A DNA stretch of 64,000 nucleotides from Desarmillaria ectypa (GCA_030407005.1 JAUDYN010000006.1:2976001-3040000); one strand, 5' to 3'; numbered from the stretch's first letter, positions 45,949 through 58,631 are shown. Notes: a model not told the origin generated them from the letters alone. Translations and numbers: made by a program.

Positions 45949-47889
45949 CTAATGGCAAAAGTGCCGATACGATGAGAAAAACTCAGTCATCGGACGGAAC
46001 AAGTCAAACGTGGATTTGGAATCGAAGCATGGGAATACTAGTTGTCCACCCTGTTCTTCCACCTTCTGAATTGTTCGGTCCCATCCGCTTTCGCGATCCC
46101 TATACTCCACCGCGGACCTCATTGTGATAGCCATGGGAATAGAGACGTAGTCGAGCGAAATGACCAGGGGGTGTTTCAGCTGACGCTGATGCTTTTCCCG
46201 CAGATCTTTAACGACTTTTAGATGTTTGTATATGTCATTCTTCGCCACCGTGATTAGGAAGTTAGTATCCGTAGCGGAAATTATTGTGGGGCCACCATCT
46301 AAAGCAAAATGAATGTCAGACAATACCATGCGATATGTATGAAAAACTCGCCATGCTGATTTTCTTGCAGCGAAGTCGATGAGAAATCCAGGCTTGCTTC
46401 TGGTATTCTCTAGAGCAATAATAGGCCTGGCACCCTTGGTAACGCTTTACTGCTCGCTTTGAATAATTGATTCCATCAGGTGGACACTGTAAGGGAGCAA
46501 GTTGATTACTTCATTAGGGCGGCTGAGGATCTTGAGACGTACGTCCGTTTTCACACCTGTCGAGTTCCTTATTGGCCCTCACACATCTGATGGCCTATCG
46601 ACTATCCGCCGTCTTCTTCAATGCAAACCATGCATCTCTGATAGTTTCGGGGACTGCAGAGATATTTCCTTCCAGGCCCAAGCACTGTATTCGCAGCGTG
46701 CTCCTGCGAACTTCTCATAAGATGGCGCGGTAAATGAGATAAGAATTGATCCAATCGAATATCCGCACGATGGTCGAGAAGAGGGGCGATGGCGCTGAAG
46801 GGTCTTCTTTGGGAAAGAAAAGAATACATTTCAACAGCAAGTCGCTGCACAATATCTGAGCATTCCCACCATTGGCATAGAAAGGTGAGACGAAATCAGG
46901 CTTGCGTGACGTGATCCTTTCCATCAGTCGAAAGATCCAGTGGATGGAGATGGTTTCGACGAAATGTCAGGGAGTTGTCTGCTGTGTGCTCGAGAAATGC
47001 GAGTGAGATCATAAAATGTTTTGTAGATGCGGCAGGCTGTTGTATGAGGTGCATGAGACCCATGAGAGGAGCATTGACGTTTTCGGGAGGCGTCGCATAC
47101 AAAGCTGTGGTAACGGCGCCGAAGGCTTCATCATGATGCAGGCAACCTGTTTGGTAGAGCACGCCCATTAAGACAGGCATTGGTTGTCTCCTCCGTACCA
47201 TATACCATAAGAGACACCCAAATCTTCATCAAACACGATATAAAGTCAGGAGATTTAATTACAGACGAAATCTGAGGTGTTTGGAAGAGTCTTTTCAGCA
47301 ATCGCAGGTGTGAGTCGATCATGACCTCAACGTACTCATGAGGGACGAAGGACGTATCATCCGAAACCTCGATGACATAAGTCTGGAGAACTGGGATGAT
47401 CCAGCAGGACAAGTCCGGCTACAACTTTGCTACCAGTGCAACATTACGGCGATTGTTGAGAGTATGGTAGGCGAAAGTCATAATAAGAGCACTGAGGCTT
47501 CCATGAATGCTCTTCAATGCGCCCAGGTACTCTGAATTTAAGCCTGGGTCGATGAATGTCGTGGGCAAGGGAACTGATAGCAGATGATGGCGGATGGCAG
47601 CGATGATAGAGGAAAAAACGGTTGAATCCTCGTTGACTTTCAATGACAGCCTGCAAAGAGCATTCAACGATCCCGCCTCCGCTTCTCTCTGTTTGCGCGA
47701 TGATTCAATGACTACAGCGATACCACAGAAAAGCCTGTCCAGCATGAAAAGCTTTTTGTCTTGAAGATCAGGAGCTATTGAGCAAAACAAAAGCAGGGAA
47801 CGAAAGCGAAACCAATATTTGGAGTCAAGAGGAGGGTAGCGATGTTGGGAGTAGAGAGGGAAGACGTGAGGAAGCTGGAAAGGCAGCTT
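45949..47889 (-). pseudogene. Unrecognised multi-exon gene, probably frameshifted
   Basis: A Leu-rich, probably helical protein. Starting near the ATG at 47889 (MSRGTSKLPFQL), the first three exons join cleanly through two short introns (about 47395-47445 and 47150-47210): RNVAL to TYVIEVSDDTSFVPHEYVEV, then SLMVYGCLHHDEAFGAVTTALY. After NSLTF, near 46960, the expected continuation (VETISIHWIFRLMERITS) is one base out of frame; one T fewer in TTTC would restore it. The 46.4-46.7 kb part has further stops. A last coherent block at 46329-45949 (LVISLDYVSIPMAITMRSAVE) looks like a real C-terminal domain. I suspect a large mushroom family of unknown role. Pseudogene status is likely, not certain. 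Confidence 0.45.
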
Positions 47890-48067
47890 CGAAGTCCCAC
47901 GTGACATGTGCCACATACGCGCCAGTGTGCGGAAAAATAGAACAATTAATTACCTAAAGAGTTAAGACATGCTCAGACTCAATGCCGAAAATTGTAAATT
48001 CATATCATTTTTCAAGTATCCAATACAACAAACACACGATCGAGTTAACAAGAAGGAAATTGATGTC

Positions 48068-50133
48068 CTATAAATTATCCGCAAGTACCAGAGCTGAGGC
48101 CCTTTCAGATCGAGGCTTGATGTGGTACTTGAACGGTTTTGGATGGCTTGAAAATCAGGTATGAATACGTCTTCCATATGTGTAGGAAATGCCAACATAC
48201 CTGACAATACCCGACGTGTTCTCATAGACAGGCACAATGGGAACACCGTTTTCCACGGCGTTCGTGATATCAAAGACGGCGAGAGACATTGCGATACATA
48301 TGAAGAGAGAAGCTTCAGCCAGATGAAATCCGGCACAGTACCGTCGTCCATAACCGAAGCACGCATGCCGTGGATCACGCTGCACCTCTTTTCCAGGTGA
48401 GGCTATAAATCGAGAGGGGTCGAAAGCGAATGGATCAGGATAAACTTCAGGGTCATGCAGTATTTGCCTGATGACAATAATCAGGGTCAGTGGAGGCCGT
48501 TCGTGCGGAAGCAGAAGACCGACCAAAGGTTCGTGATAATGATTGAGCCCTTGGGAACGAAGTACCCGCCTACGACGCCATCTTCCGTGGCCGTATGCGG
48601 AAAGCCTTATATCACCATGTTAGTAGATGCCTAGACGGAGAACAAGATGGGGATGTCATACCGATAGGTGCGACGTTGTTCCATCTCAAAACCTCCGAGA
48701 CAATAGCATTAATATATGGCAGATTTTCGCGGTCCGCAAAGCCTGGGAGCCTATCGCTTCCAACTATGGCGTCAATTTCTGCCTGAGCCTTCTTCTGCAC
48801 ATCTTTTCAAGACTTCGATGATATGTACCAAGTGTGGGGGTAAGATGACCACACGCACCAGGATAAAGAATCATGGCCAGGAAGAATGCATATTGAGCCG
48901 AGACTGTAGTATCAGCCCCGGCTAAATTCATCAGTCATCAGTCATAATCTGTGGTAGAAATTGATCAAAAAGATTTGAAAGCATACCTCCGTACAGGGAA
49001 GCAGCTGTGTGCTTGATATCAAGAAGTTCGCTAGGTGATAAACCTTCTTCATCCGTGAGAGCCGAGGATAAGAATGAGGGAGGAGCGATGCCAGCATCCT
49101 GTCAATACGTATTTCAGCCCTGATTAATAATTAGCAAGAATAGGTCGTACCATTTGCCCCTTCGTAAAAGCAAAAGGAACCTCAACGACATTCTCAAATA
49201 CCTTGGCCCACTTCTTCGCGAGATGTTTGAATCCGGCTCCAGGCCAGTTCTCTGGTACGTGGCGGAGGATAGGGAAGCTGTCGACCAAGAAAGCACCTGG
49301 GTGAAGTTCAGCGGGCGCTAGAAACTCGACCCGCCACACCAGCGACCCACCTGGTACAGTAGCGATACCAAAGTTCGTGTTTGAGGATTCGATAAGCTTC
49401 ACGAAGGGGTCATTCTCCTCTTGTACATCGATGCCGTAAGTGGCCTTCAATATAATTGATCCGGATGTTCTGCCGACCTTAATGATCACAGCCGTATAAA
49501 GGAGATTCAAGGAGAACTTACTTGCGCAGACTCTCATTCAACTTCTCAGGGTTGGCTAGAACCCGTTGTAAATGCCGCTGTGTCTCGTGTTCTTCCATAG
49601 GAAGATACTTTTGAATTGAACTGATCGTTCCCATCATTTTCGAGATGTGCTTCCGGCAATTGCGAAAGCGGGTGTTATACCGAAGCAGAACGACTGTGTT
49701 TGCATATCCAACGAGCTCACCGGCCATCTCTAGTCTCGGTCTGTCAGAATAGATGGCGCCTTTTCTGTCAAGCTCGGCAAGGATTTTGGCGTCATTGACA
49801 ATGATCATACGCTGCCCTATGAGATTAATAGAACATATGGGACCTGGCGAGGAGATAAGAGGAAGTTAGAAAAAGTACAACAAAAGAGCAGAGTGAACGA
49901 ACCATACTTCCTTCCCCATTCAGCATAGGTCAGCCAGTCGTTGTGCGTTGGCATGTTAAAGATATTCTGTAGAGCATGAGCCTTCGCAACAACTTTCTCA
50001 GGCAACTACTTACCCCAATTACAGGCCAGCCCTTTGGGCCTGGTGGTAACATGTTAGTTTTGCGACTGCGAAAGAAAGCCAGTGCTGCCAGAAAGAAAGC
50101 GCAGGAATAGAGCAAAGTAGCTGTGAGCGCCAT
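48068..50133 (-). CDS. Cytochrome P450 monooxygenase
   Basis: ER membrane haem-thiolate monooxygenase; the substrate cannot be told from sequence. The ATG at 50133 gives an N-terminal anchor ([20 protein letters not shown]) and the Pro-rich hinge [13 protein letters not shown]. Further: helix C region [17 protein letters not shown]-helix [12 protein letters not shown]-helix ExxR in EVLRWN; HPDP-like region [18 protein letters not shown]; haem loop [15 protein letters not shown] with the axial Cys. It ends [13 protein letters not shown] at 48068. About nine or more short introns, all frame-keeping where checked (e.g. the last one restores [14 protein letters not shown]). It resembles the basidiomycete P450s often labelled O-methylsterigmatocystin oxidoreductase-like (inference). 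No biosynthetic partners lie next to it. Confidence 0.92.
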
Positions 50134-50372
50134 GTTGGAAAGAGGGTGCTAACTGAGGGGCAATATCAGCTTTTTATTGGGTTCAGCATGTTTAAATGCA
50201 TTGCCAAAACCCACAGGCATTCTCCGTGACCAATCAGATCCCGAAAGAACAGTGGTTTATGGGCCCTTATACTTATGTTTCATATTGCCAAATCCGCCTC
50301 GCAGAACCCTAACACGCTCTCGTGTTGGCTGTCAATGATTCCAATTACACAGATGTAATACAGCAGACACGG

Positions 50373-51386
50373 TCATATTTTCACGTATAAATCTACTGGG
50401 CGGCGAAAACCTATGCATGACTCGTCATACGGGAAACGGAGCTACGCAACTGGGAGACGTACCTCCTTCACCTGTCAAGCCAAAGTGCTGTGCAGGACTG
50501 AAGCCTATGCGAGACAGGAGCAACTCGAAATCCTCGGGTCGTATTTTCAGGGTCGCCGCTCTGTCCCTCAAACACTTGTCCGATCTTTTCGCCTTCTTGT
50601 ATGTATCCCATGATTGAGGTTCAAGGACAAGAGTCCCTCCTGGTCGAAGAAGAGAATGTACTCGATGGAAAAACCGCTGGAGTCCTTCGTCGCCTTGGTT
50701 CAGATGGATCCATTTCGATATCGAGAACCTGGGAGAAGATTGAGATGAGCAGACCGAGGACGCTATACAGGACGCACGCTATTATGATATCATATGGCTC
50801 AGAATCCTCCGGAATCTGGTTGTTGACCCAATCTGACGCGCGAAACGAAACATTATGCGGAAAGATATGCTTGCCGCGATTCTGGTTGGGCGGTATAGGC
50901 AAAGACCCGAACATGTGCTCAAACGATAGAGGAAAGTAATCTGGGTGTATTTCTTGTGCCGAGCCGTCCATTCCAGGTGCTGAAGGGGATTGTTTAGACC
51001 AGACGACGGCCCGTCTCCTCCACGCCGCCCGGACCAGAGACTCGTCAATATCAACGCCGACGACCTTGTGAGCTCCCCAGGACTGTGCTATCTTGGTCAC
51101 TTCAGCCGTAAGCGACACTTTCAGTATGGCGTAACTCACCAATTTCGCAAGTAACATAACCCTCATTGCATCCTACATCTAACACTCGCTTTCCAATGAA
51201 GAAATCCACAGGCAGCAGGGCTAGTCTTGGATCGTTCACAAAAGGCCTTTTAGAGTAGTAGCTAAACAATTTTAGTGGGCGAGAACACGCAAGACGACGA
51301 AGATAGACGAACCCATGATAGTTCCCATAAATCGGAAGGTTCGAGTCCGTTGCGTGTGGCCTTGAGGTCGTATCTCGTTTCTTCAT
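50373..51386 (-). CDS. Bin3/MePCE-type RNA methyltransferase
   Basis: SAM-dependent methyltransferase of the Bin3 family, whose members methylate the gamma- or mono-phosphate at the 5' end of small RNAs (7SK, U6, pre-miRNA or tRNA in other organisms). The ATG at 51386 gives MKKRDTTSRP. Motif I is VLDVGCNEGYVT (Asn-Glu variant typical of Bin3) and the acidic motif is VVGVDIDESLVRAAWRR. An insert with SAPGMDGSAQEIHP follows, then NVSFRASDWVNNQIPED. The 3' exons give FSISKWIHLNQGDEGLQRFF, LLRPGGTLVLEPQSWDTY and the family end GEGGFRRPVDLYVKI. Three introns, all restoring frame. The gene looks complete. It may correspond to fission yeast Bmc1; orthology is not shown. Confidence 0.9.
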
Positions 51387-51757
51387 AGAAAGCGACGTTG
51401 GCGATTATTACTGCTTGGTAAGTGAAGCGTCGGCAAAGTGAAGATGATGGTGACGGTACTGGAAGAAGTTCATAGCCACGTGTAACGCTGAGTTATAGGT
51501 CTGTGTTCTTGAACTTTTTGTTACTTGACGTCAACCTAACGTCTGCATCTAACGACGATGTTTCTAAAAAGTGGGTTAGATTTAAGGCAACCGCATCCAT
51601 CTTGTTGGAGATTGAGAGGAGCCAATTTTTTTTTTCCAAAATAGAAGATGGTGCCAAGTTACATTGTATGTGGCTATCATCAAGAAACGTTCACAAAGAG
51701 GTTCGTCGATCTACATAATACTATGTACGCAAGGGGTCCTTGATCCTGCAGCAAAGT
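51387..51757. other. Intergenic
   Basis: 5' flank of the Bin3-type gene and 3' flank of the zinc-finger gene. No gene recognised. Confidence 0.45.
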
Positions 51758-53923
51758 CTATACGGCGGCCAAGTCGAGCTTGAATAAACAGTACAGTAAC
51801 GTGGGGTTGTTACAAACCGGACAACAGGACGTCGACATGACAGCGTGTACAATGCAACTGACAACTGGCCGTCAGTATAAGTTCAATGAATACGAGATAA
51901 AGCTTACTTGTTGCAAAAAATATGGCCACACATAGTCGCAGTGACATCTCGGCATGGATTTATCCCGCATAGACGGCAATGCAGGCGCAAGCGCGAAGAC
52001 GAGCTTTCCCTTTCGCCACCAATGGGCGACGTCGAACTGTCTGGAAGGGAATACGAGCCACCTGGATCGCTGCTGCTGTTTGAGCTTGAACCAGGAGCAG
52101 CTGAAGCGGGCGACACTGGAGTATGACCACCGTGGGACGAATTTGACTTCGAGCCCAAGCTGTGATGGTCAGATACCATTTTGAAAGGCGAGAAAATCAA
52201 CGCCACGGGAGATTGGCCATTCTTCCCGGAGACTGTTGAAGGCGTTGACACCACTGGAGACATCGTGGGGATTTGTGCAAGGTCGGCCGGAGATGAGACG
52301 TCCGGTGAACTAGGTAGTGCTGTTAGCATCTGAGGATATTATCGTCTAATATTGGTACCTATAGTCGCCGCCAACAAATGGAGTGAGCCACTCTTCAGAT
52401 ACCGGATTTTCTCCGAACGGATCGTACTTGGGCGTATGTGACTGCTTCACGATGTATCATGAATAAAACGGTGGTATGTGCAAAGCTAAAGTCACGTACC
52501 GAAGTCAGGCCGGACAGACCAAATGTCTGAAGGCGGGGGAGGTCGGGGACGTGGTCGACTTGGATGTGGGGCAACAGCGATTCAGGTGCGTCGTCGACAA
52601 GCTTTTGAACCATCAAAGCCGCCGAAGACGATGCGAGAATGTCATCCTCGTCTTCTGCTTCGCAGATTGGCTAATGTAGAGATCAGTAATGGTACCCTCG
52701 CTCAATAATTATTATCTATACCGAAACCGTCCCTTGAACAGGACTCCATAGAGGCAATGTATGCTTGAGGAGATCGCTGTTGTTGATAGGCTAGAACGCT
52801 GTAAGTTCGGAAGAATATGGCTAGTAATGCAAACCCACATTGAAGACAGGACTCAAAGGTGATTTTGCGGACAAGAGTGCCGAACGATAGGGTGTTGTGA
52901 GAGCTTGATCGGAACGAGAAAGCGCGGGAGAATTCGCAGTCTACATAGCATATTCAGTTGATCATGACGAGGCTGTCGTGAGGGAGCCACACTAACCATT
53001 CTCGGCGCCACTGGCCCTACTAGCGCTGGTGAAAATATGCCACGAGGAGGCGGCATAAGCGAGGTCAGTGCCGGGGACACAGGAGAGTGTGTAGCGACGT
53101 GCTGAAGTTCAGGTGAGTTAACGTGCTGGTACGCGACATTACAAGAGCTTACAGCGGCATATTCGTTTTCATTAGTAAAACCCGTCTTGCACTGTATGCA
53201 TTTCGGATGTTGAAGAGAATTGGCATAATGATTCTGGAGCGCGTCGACATCAAAGAATTGCCGGTCGCATTCGACACAGTGCGCGTCTGAATGGACGATG
53301 GCACAATGCTATGCCGTTTTGAAGTGTATAAGTTTCGGATTCATCATTCAGGAATAACACCGTACCGAAGTGTAATCTGCATCATTTGCAAAGCCTTCGT
53401 CGCACGAATGACATTTTGGGTGCCGTGGAGATTCCTTGAAGTGTTTTGGCATTTCATGCTCATATATGGTCCTTCGGCAGGTATCGCAAGTCGCCCGTGG
53501 ATGACTCTCACTGTGGTGCTAAAATACACTGTGAGGCCATGATATCATCCGGAATGTTGAAGCACTTACGGAGTCTGCCAAAGCTTGGGTCCGGAACCCT
53601 CGTCCGCAAACGGGACAGTTGGGGTGGTTGGGAGAGCCACGAAAGTGTTCGTCAAGTGAGACCTGTGATTTGAAGGGCCTACCACAGTCCATACAGTCGA
53701 ACATTGGTGGGTGCTTTGCGACTTTGTGCTGAGGATAGATGAGAACTAGACATGTAGCAACGAGGCAAGGTAAAACACGTACGGATTTCAGGGATAGTTC
53801 GTCGATAAATCTTCTGTCACACAGCTTGCAGTATGGATGAGGCAAGGATGAGGTTCGCATATGATCCATAAGAGCTGCACCCGTTATAAATGGTCTATAG
53901 TTGCATTGAGGACATGTAGGCAT
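51758..53923 (-). CDS. C2H2-array protein with C-terminal RING finger
   Basis: Likely E3 ubiquitin ligase or nuclear zinc-finger protein (inference). The ATG at 53923 starts MPTCPQCNYRPF. A series of paired Cys2-His2-like units follows, each around CxxC with a later HP or H: CKLCDRRF; MFDCMDCGRPFKSQVSLDEH; NCPVCGRGFRTQA; ATCDTCRRTIYE; KCHSCDEGFAND; AHCVECDRQFFDV; KCIQCKTGFTNE. Introns repeatedly fall just after each finger, as if the exon itself was duplicated. A Ser/Pro-rich disordered middle leads to a C3HC4 RING: CRLCGINPCRDV, CGHIFCNN then, after an intron, CIVHAVMSTSCCPVC. It ends KLDLAAV at 51758. The in-frame region upstream of 53923 has no ATG. Confidence 0.8.
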
Positions 53924-54551
53924 TGTCAAGGGGCGAAAGAATGAGTCAGTCAATGTGTGCTGTAGAATTCACACCATGTGCCTTGTGCCAATCTCATGGC
54001 CATCGCAGAAACTCGTGTTGCATTGATGAAGTCGACATAGAAATCTGGAAATTGATCGGAGTGAAATAATTCAGTCCAAGATCAACGCGAGAGGAGTGGG
54101 AGTTACTTGTTTGGCTCGGGCCAGAATTTCGTTCCCGTGAGTCTTGCACGAACGATACCGAGTAGAGCTTAGTAACGATGACGATATCGCAATGATTTGA
54201 GAACGTGCCCACCGCGTGGGCGACGGACCATAGAAAACATATCCCGTAACGCGGAATCATTGCAAGCAGACCTTTGGAAGCGCTTCCTTCATCGGAGCCG
54301 TATATGAGTGACATACTAGTACACGTCTCCATATGATTTCCAGGTACGAACCCAGGACCTGAAACACCATGAAGCAACTTGGAAGCAGCTGAGCAAAAAA
54401 AGCTTAAGAGAATACAAAACAAGCTTACTTTGGCATTTCCACTTCCAGACCAGGTCGGGGACTCCTAATCAGTTTAGCTATGACCGAGCCCGTACAAGAA
54501 CTAGAAAAAATGAATTGGGTACTCTATTACACAATACTTGATCAACCACGG
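53924..54551. other. Intergenic
   Basis: A minus-strand open frame at 54422-53994 has no domain and starts at a non-ATG codon. Nothing else recognised. Confidence 0.4.
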
Positions 54552-55765
54552 CTAATTCAAGAAGAATTTATAAGCATCCTTCCAAGCTTGCTTAGCGTCC
54601 TTTTCAATAACGTCCTAAGAAAGATGAGAAGCACCGTCTGTGTGTCCACAAGAGAATACGTACTCCATGACATGGGATGATCCTCTGAAAGTCCCATCCA
54701 TCAACAGTTTTCGCGGCATTTTTCATGGCCCTTGTAGATATCTGAGCGGCGCCTTTTAAACTAGTCGGGGTAGCTTACTCTTTATCCATACCCATACTCC
54801 AAGTAAATCTCGGATGTAACCAAGACTGAGGTCCCAACGATCCGATGATTGGGACTTTTCCAGAAGCGTCGCTTTTAGAGTACTATGTGTAGGTATGAGA
54901 AGGGGTCAGCATCCACGATCATATATAACAGACCTGTTCCGTCCCAGGAAGGTTGAGAAGCAAATCCGCTTCGATCATACTTTTTGAAGCTTCGTGAAGG
55001 AAGGCGACATCTTTATTGATAAATCCTGAGAAGTAACTGAGAATACATCAGACAATGACTGAGCGCGACGATATTTGCAGACCAGTGTTTAATCTGCAAG
55101 CCGGTGAGCGTTTAAAGTGGGATTGACTGAAGCAGACGAACCTCATCCTCGAAGCCGTATTTCGTATCTGGAGGATCCAGCCCCCAAGCTAGTTGCCAGA
55201 CTCAGAATCACAACTACATCACGTGCAAGGCTTTACCACCATCAAATTTGAGGTCCTTATTATCGTGCCTCTTGATGGCATCTTGAGGCGCGATTAATTT
55301 AGCATGCGGATAGGCGGTTTTGAATTCAGCTAAACTTAGTCAGCACAATGATTGACGATGGCCCTTTCAGACTAACTCAAGAACAAGTGGTGGACAGCAT
55401 CTGCGCCGACGATGTACCTAGAGTAAGCAGCAGTTAGTGCGGAGGTAAACTCAGGACAGCATGAAAACTCGCTGAACCGGTCCTAGTTCATTCAGCTTGG
55501 ACCTAGTCTCGGCGTCCAATGGCGTAGAAGCTAGAACCCAGACGCTGCCGTTCTGCAATTTGATCGCAGTCGAACGCCCGCCAAATGGCATGCCCATGCG
55601 AGAAAATGGCCTTGAAAACCGTTAAAAACCGGGTATCACAGATAAAAAAGGAGACAAGTACTTGGAAAAGGTCCAGACATTTTTTGCAACCTGGAAGAGA
55701 TGATATTGGAGTCGTACAAACGCGAAAAAGTCAGGATGTACCTCTCGAATCACTAGTTCTGTCAT
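54552..55765 (-). CDS. DUF4336 protein
   Basis: Protein of the DUF4336 family, found in fungi, plants and bacteria, with a metallo-beta-lactamase-like fold suspected; function unknown. The ATG at 55765 gives MTELVIREVAKNVWTFSK, then PFSRMGMPFGGRSTAIKL and NGSVWVLASTPLDAETRSKL. Next come YIVGADAVHHLFL, AYPHAKLIAPQDAIKRH, WGLDPPDTKYGFEDEIKHCY, EADLLLNLPGTEQYSKS, LGPQSWLHPRFTWSMGMDKE and WDFQRIIPCHGDVIEK. The end is YKFFLN at 54552. About nine short introns; those at the 3' end (after DKE and after PCHG) were needed to recover the family ending. No lesion seen. Confidence 0.88.
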
Positions 55766-55992
55766 TTCTGCGGCTGTAAATTGAATATTCTGTGGTGGTA
55801 AGAAGGAAAGAATGGGGGATCCAGCGGACACACACTGCACCAACTACGTCACCATACGTCACACTGACCTAATTCAAATTCGACTGATTAGGATGAGACC
55901 TACGTGTTGCGTTTTGTTTTTCACCAAAAAATTCTAGCGTTCGACTCTCATCTCATAAGGTTAAGCGACGTTGAAGCGCAAGAGGAGGCGGT

Positions 55993-56697
55993 GTGACGGT
56001 CAGGGTTGCCGTCAATGGCAGGAACCATGACATTCACTCCACCAGTAGAAGGCCCTTCAGACCGTTAATCCTGCCTCATGAGAAAATTGTCGTTCTGAGT
56101 TGCCATCAGTTCCCCACAATCTTATACCACATACCTCTGCTTGTATTCATGACATATGCATTTGATATCTTGGCTATTTTTGCATCTTTGTACGAGTCTT
56201 ATTTTGCCTGGAAAACGTGCTTGTATGTCTCCACTGTCCAGATGACAGGCGCTGAGTATATAATGCTCTGTGCCCCCTTCCTGTACTTGGCCTCGTCACT
56301 AGGGATCACGGCTGGTAGTTTAATCTTCTCATATTTCAGCATCATCGTTTCAACAGCCTTTATGGTGCTTCTTACAGGATCACCCATCTCTAGAGTACTT
56401 CAAGATCCGCGTCGTACGCATAACGAAATAATCTATCTTTCATTCCCTCGTATCGCAGCACCCTTACACGCTAGTATCTTATCGTCGCATGTGCTCGTAG
56501 CGGAAGCACAAAGAATACAGTGTAAGCCAACTGCTTGTAGGTCGTTTCGGGGCATAATACGTTCCAGCCCGCTCCTAGGCTTCCCGCCTGCTCCTAGGCT
56601 AGTCACGGCTGAGATCCGTTGGGAGTCTCTACAGGTACATTCTCGGGGGACGCTCTATTTGTACGCTTGCTGTGGTTACCCACACGAATCATGGTGA
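55993..56697 (+). other. Hydrophobic open frame, possible membrane-protein gene fragment
   Basis: A 234-codon open frame starting at GTG, with its first good in-frame ATG near 56149. It contains four or so likely helices (FMTYAFDILAIFASLY; YIMLCAPFLYLASSLG; ITAGSLIFSYFSIIVSTAF). The last third is ordinary sequence and may lie beyond a real exon. I do not recognise the family. It could be one exon of a membrane-protein gene or a relic, sited just before the duplicated block. Confidence 0.3.
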
Positions 56698-56814
56698 TTT
56701 TTCTCTCTACCTGCACAGAGTTGTCCCCGAACTGAATACTGGCATGCTGGGGATGGAGAAATCGACGCACAGCCACATGCATCGCAGACCGGCATCCGTG
56801 ACAAATGCTTAGCC

Positions 56815-57105
56815 TGGCATGAGATACTTGACATATTCTCGAGGCCCCGTTCGTCGCTCAGCGCTCAGCAGCGCAATGCCGTGCCTCAAGTGTTGATTTG
56901 TTCCCCTTCCGAACCTTCTTGCGCCAACAATTTGGGCTGCTGCGTTCTGACCGCTCTTATTGGTATGATTACTGTTGTGTGGTATTCCACGGATGGGTAT
57001 ATTTCCGAAGAAGAGATCGAGCACAAGGTGAGGGAGAGTATTGAGGCGAAGGCAAAGCGAGGAAGGTTCTTTGGCTTGTTGCGACCAAAGCAGGTTGGTA
57101 ATTGA
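56815..57105 (+). pseudogene. Truncated FET3 3' end
   Basis: Carries the FET3 membrane helix and tail ([47 protein letters not shown], stop at 57103-57105). Upstream there is only a damaged bit corresponding to [14 protein letters not shown], with a 7-bp duplication and about 170 bp lost relative to FET3. No start, no copper sites. Confidence 0.85.
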
Positions 57106-57278
57106 TTGATTAAATGACCTTATGTGTATCCTCATGTATGAACGAAAATGAATTCAAGGGGCCCTTAATTTTCATTGTTTTTCTCACAGGAAGGCAACAA
57201 AGCTTGCCGTGTGCGGCGTGAGTCGAGTGAGTCAAGTTTCATGTGGCTGTGTCGAGGTTCACTCCTTCATCAATCATC

Positions 57279-58631
57279 ATGGACATCCCTCAAGATATAT
57301 TAGAAGAAATCCTTCATCATCTTAGCTCGGATCACCCCTCAATCAAGGCATGCTCATTATCCCATTCCTCCTTTCTCCCTCCAACCCGCCGACTCCTTTT
57401 CTCCAAGGTGAAACTTCACCATCGTTGGCAAATTAGCCATACAGATATCTGTCTCGAATTCCGACAAATTCTCGTGGCCTCAAAATACATATCATCGTCC
57501 ATTCGTATCCTCATATTAAATCATTGGTGTTCGATAGAGGATATCGACTACCGGTGCATATTTCCCTCCCTATTGGAGCTCATTCCCGACCTTCGACGGG
57601 TTCACATATATCTAGCGATGAACAAAGCAAAAATATTCGGAGCTAACCTCTTCCTTCCTCCCCATTCAATATCAAATGTCCGCCATCTCATATTAAATAA
57701 CATAGTCTTCGACACGTACTCTCAGATGTTTTCCCTTATCAGCAGCTTCAGCGACCTTGAGGTGATCACTACATCCAGAATCCGCATTAATGGCCCCGGT
57801 GGCATGGAACACATTCCCGTTCCATCCCATCATTGTGCTCCTTCTACTCTAGAACTGAATATGGGTGATGCTTCCTTAGAGTGCGTATTCTGCCCTCAAT
57901 CCACGATATCCGTAGGCAACCTTCGTGTCCTTAACGTCGTGGCATTCGAGCGCAATGTCCCCGCCATCACTTCCCTTCTCTCCCTCAGCAGTTCATCTTT
58001 AGAACATTTAACGTTTCTCCTTGGGGGGAATCACGCATACAGTATGTTATGTCTCTGAATGTCTTGTATGTGTTTTCACTTCTCATGATAGCAGCTGGAT
58101 ACGACGTAGACCTGCGACAGCTAGGCCGCCTTCGGAGCATCTGCACTAGTCTCAGATTTGATAGCCACTCTCTGAATAACGAAAATTGGCCCAAACCTTT
58201 CCCATGGGCTCAGCGATTTTTTCAGACGCTTCCGTCGTCGGTGGAGGATATTTTTATCGAAGTCGGTTTTAGACCATATGATGCAATTCTGATACCTCAA
58301 AAGCAAAAAGAGTGGCAAGAGCTGGATCATATTCTTGCTAGCTATCCATGGAATTTTACAGTAAGGTTGGGGATATCTGTTGACGACACCCTTAGCGATC
58401 CCGTACACGAAGACAACATTTATAATCAATGGCCAACTTGCGGTGATCTAGAAGAGTATTTTCAAAACTTTTTGGTGGTGGATGGTATGCCCGAAATGAA
58501 CAAGCTAGGGCGTCTGAATTGCGAGATCATGGAAAGTACGTTTGTTGCCTGTTACACTGTTCTTCAACTAATACTTACATCACTATTTAGGCGATCTAAT
58601 TTTTTCTGCCTACATGGGCGGAGGGTGGTAA
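57279..58631 (+). CDS. F-box protein, duplicated and shortened copy
   Basis: The ATG at 57279 gives MDIPQDILEEILHHLSSD, about 95% like the 38.4-40.2 kb gene. Exons 57279-58041, 58092-58535, 58591-58631; introns of 50 and 55 nt are conserved, and the first acceptor is a NAGNAG that could add or drop one residue. It ends FSAYMGGGW at 58631. The donor of the third intron of the other copy (GTGAGT) is changed here to GAGGGT. A base is also missing after the old acceptor (TTTTCACGACC became TTTTCAGACC). The C-terminal exon sequence (58731-59016) therefore survives only as an orphan open frame. Expression unknown. Confidence 0.7.

Noticed and set aside
53994..54422. 142-codon open frame on the minus strand
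   Set aside because: Starts at a non-ATG codon between two well-supported genes and has no motif.
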